In this document: in pieces, positions 5,555 to 6,298 of the stretch
How positions within the stretch are numbered: position 1 is the first letter of the stretch
Layout: each line of letters opens with the position of its first letter
Assembly: GCA_002011685.1 (NCBI GenBank)
Contig: MTOL01000460.1
Location: 2,511 to 8,808 of the forward strand
Origin: Deferribacteres bacterium JdFR-76
Lineage (GTDB): Bacteria; Zhuqueibacterota; JdFR-76
Reading direction: 5' to 3'
Length of the DNA stretch: 6,298 bases
Notes under the pieces: generated by a model
What the model was told of the DNA's origin: nothing
The model's database searches: none
What the model saw: the letters and a program-made list of their open reading frames with translations, nothing else
Translations under genes and position numbers: made by a program

Positions 5555-6298
5555 TTACACTTTCACAATGGTATTATCAATCAACCGCGTTTTTCCAATC
5601 CACACAGCCAGAGCGATCAGCACTTCCCCTTTCAGCGTATCCAGAGACTTCAGATTGGTGGTATCCACAATCTCCACATAATCGATCTTTGCCGTATCAG
5701 CGCTCCGGATCATCGTTTTCATCTCCTGCTTGATTCGGCTTGCATCCCGTTCACCCTGGCGAATCAGTTCTTCTGCTTTCTTCAGTGAACGGTACAGCAC
5801 CAGGGCATCCTGCCGTTCTTTTTCATTGAGGTACGTATTTCTCGAACTCATGGCCAGCCCGTCAGGTTCCCTTACAATGGGTGCCACCAAAATTTCCACA
5901 TCCATGTTTAGATCGCGCACCATCTGCTTGATGACGATCGCCTGCTGGGCATCCTTCTGGCCAAAAACCGCAACATGCGGCTTAACAATGTTGAACAGCT
6001 TGGTTACCACAGTGGCAACCCCGCGGAAGTGTCCCGGCCGTGACGCCCCACACAGAACGTCAGTGATTTCCTCAACGGATACATAAGTGCGGTACGGTTT
6101 CGGGTACATTTCATGTACCGAAGGATAAAACAGAATGTCACATCCGCGCTCCCGGGCCAACCGCTCATCCCGGGCAAAATCCCGCGGATAGCGGTCATAA
6201 TCCTCATTGGGTCCAAACTGGGTGGGGTTTACAAAAATACTCATAACGGTAATGTCACTGTGTTTTCTTGCCAGGTTTAGCAGGCTCAGGTGTCCTTC
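5555..6298 (-). CDS. panC: Pantothenate synthetase, N-terminus missing at right edge
   Basis: PanC joins pantoate and beta-alanine using ATP, through a pantoyl-adenylate, to make pantothenate for coenzyme A. The frame is open at the edge and gives 247 residues; the family is near 280, so roughly 30 residues lie outside the window. The fragment begins [10 protein letters not shown], the last part of the HxGH-type ATP motif, then [20 protein letters not shown], the [19 protein letters not shown] block, FGQKDAQQ, and AMSSRN, the KMSKS-equivalent loop. The C-terminal dimer region ends DNTIVKV. No intrinsic terminator follows the TAA at 5557-5555. I see no panB or panD in the window, but panB could lie just beyond the edge. 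Confidence 0.96.
   Translation of the reverse strand, partial: EGHLSLLNLARKHSDITVMSIFVNPTQFGPNEDYDRYPRDFARDERLARERGCDILFYPSVHEMYPKPYRTYVSVEEITDVLCGASRPGHFRGVATVVTKLFNIVKPHVAVFGQKDAQQAIVIKQMVRDLNMDVEILVAPIVREPDGLAMSSRNTYLNEKERQDALVLYRSLKKAEELIRQGERDASRIKQEMKTMIRSADTAKIDYVEIVDTTNLKSLDTLKGEVLIALAVWIGKTRLIDNTIVKV

Noticed and set aside
1..6298. Mobile element, CRISPR, defence or toxin-antitoxin system
   Set aside because: No transposase, integrase, regularly spaced repeats, tRNA-flanked attachment site or paired small toxin-antitoxin genes can be seen. The window is largely core genes on one strand.

Overview
All convincing genes lie on the minus strand, so the transcriptional order runs from high to low coordinates. 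The content is mostly core metabolism and translation: panC (cut by the right edge), a small exported barrel-like protein, a membrane-anchored LytR_C-domain protein, a tiny signal-anchored ORF followed by a CXXCH segment in another frame, rsfS, argS, a PfkB-family kinase, and the N-terminus of a YfcC-type transporter (cut by the left edge).

The organism looks like a Gram-negative bacterium. There is a classical Sec signal peptide followed by aromatic-rich, amphipathic beta-strand-like sequence, and sigma70-type promoters and intrinsic terminators can be read. A LytR_C protein next to rsfS, and the style of the small exported protein, remind me of the FCB side of the tree (Calditrichota, KSB1 and relatives). 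That placement is an impression from memory, not a measured result.

Layout from right to left. (1) 6298-5555: panC, without its N-terminus. (2) 5538-3987: a transcription unit with a promoter just after panC (TTGCAT, 17 bp, TATAAT), then the exported protein, the LytR_C protein and the CXXCH locus, closed by a clear intrinsic terminator. (3) 3935-782: a second unit with its own promoter region, then rsfS and argS (4-base ATGA overlap) and the PfkB kinase after a 67-base gap. RsfS silences ribosomes during starvation and ArgS charges tRNA-Arg; the kinase substrate is unknown. (4) 781-232: a 550-base gene-free stretch with a strong minus-strand promoter (TTGACA, 17 bp, TACTTT, behind A/T tracts) that would give the transporter gene a leader of about 265 bases.

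I see no tRNA or rRNA gene, CRISPR array, insertion sequence, integrase, toxin-antitoxin pair or defence system. The observations most worth a second look are the frame-split CXXCH micro-ORF, the long ATG-free leader with repeated motifs around its promoter, and a motif shared by the two operon promoters.
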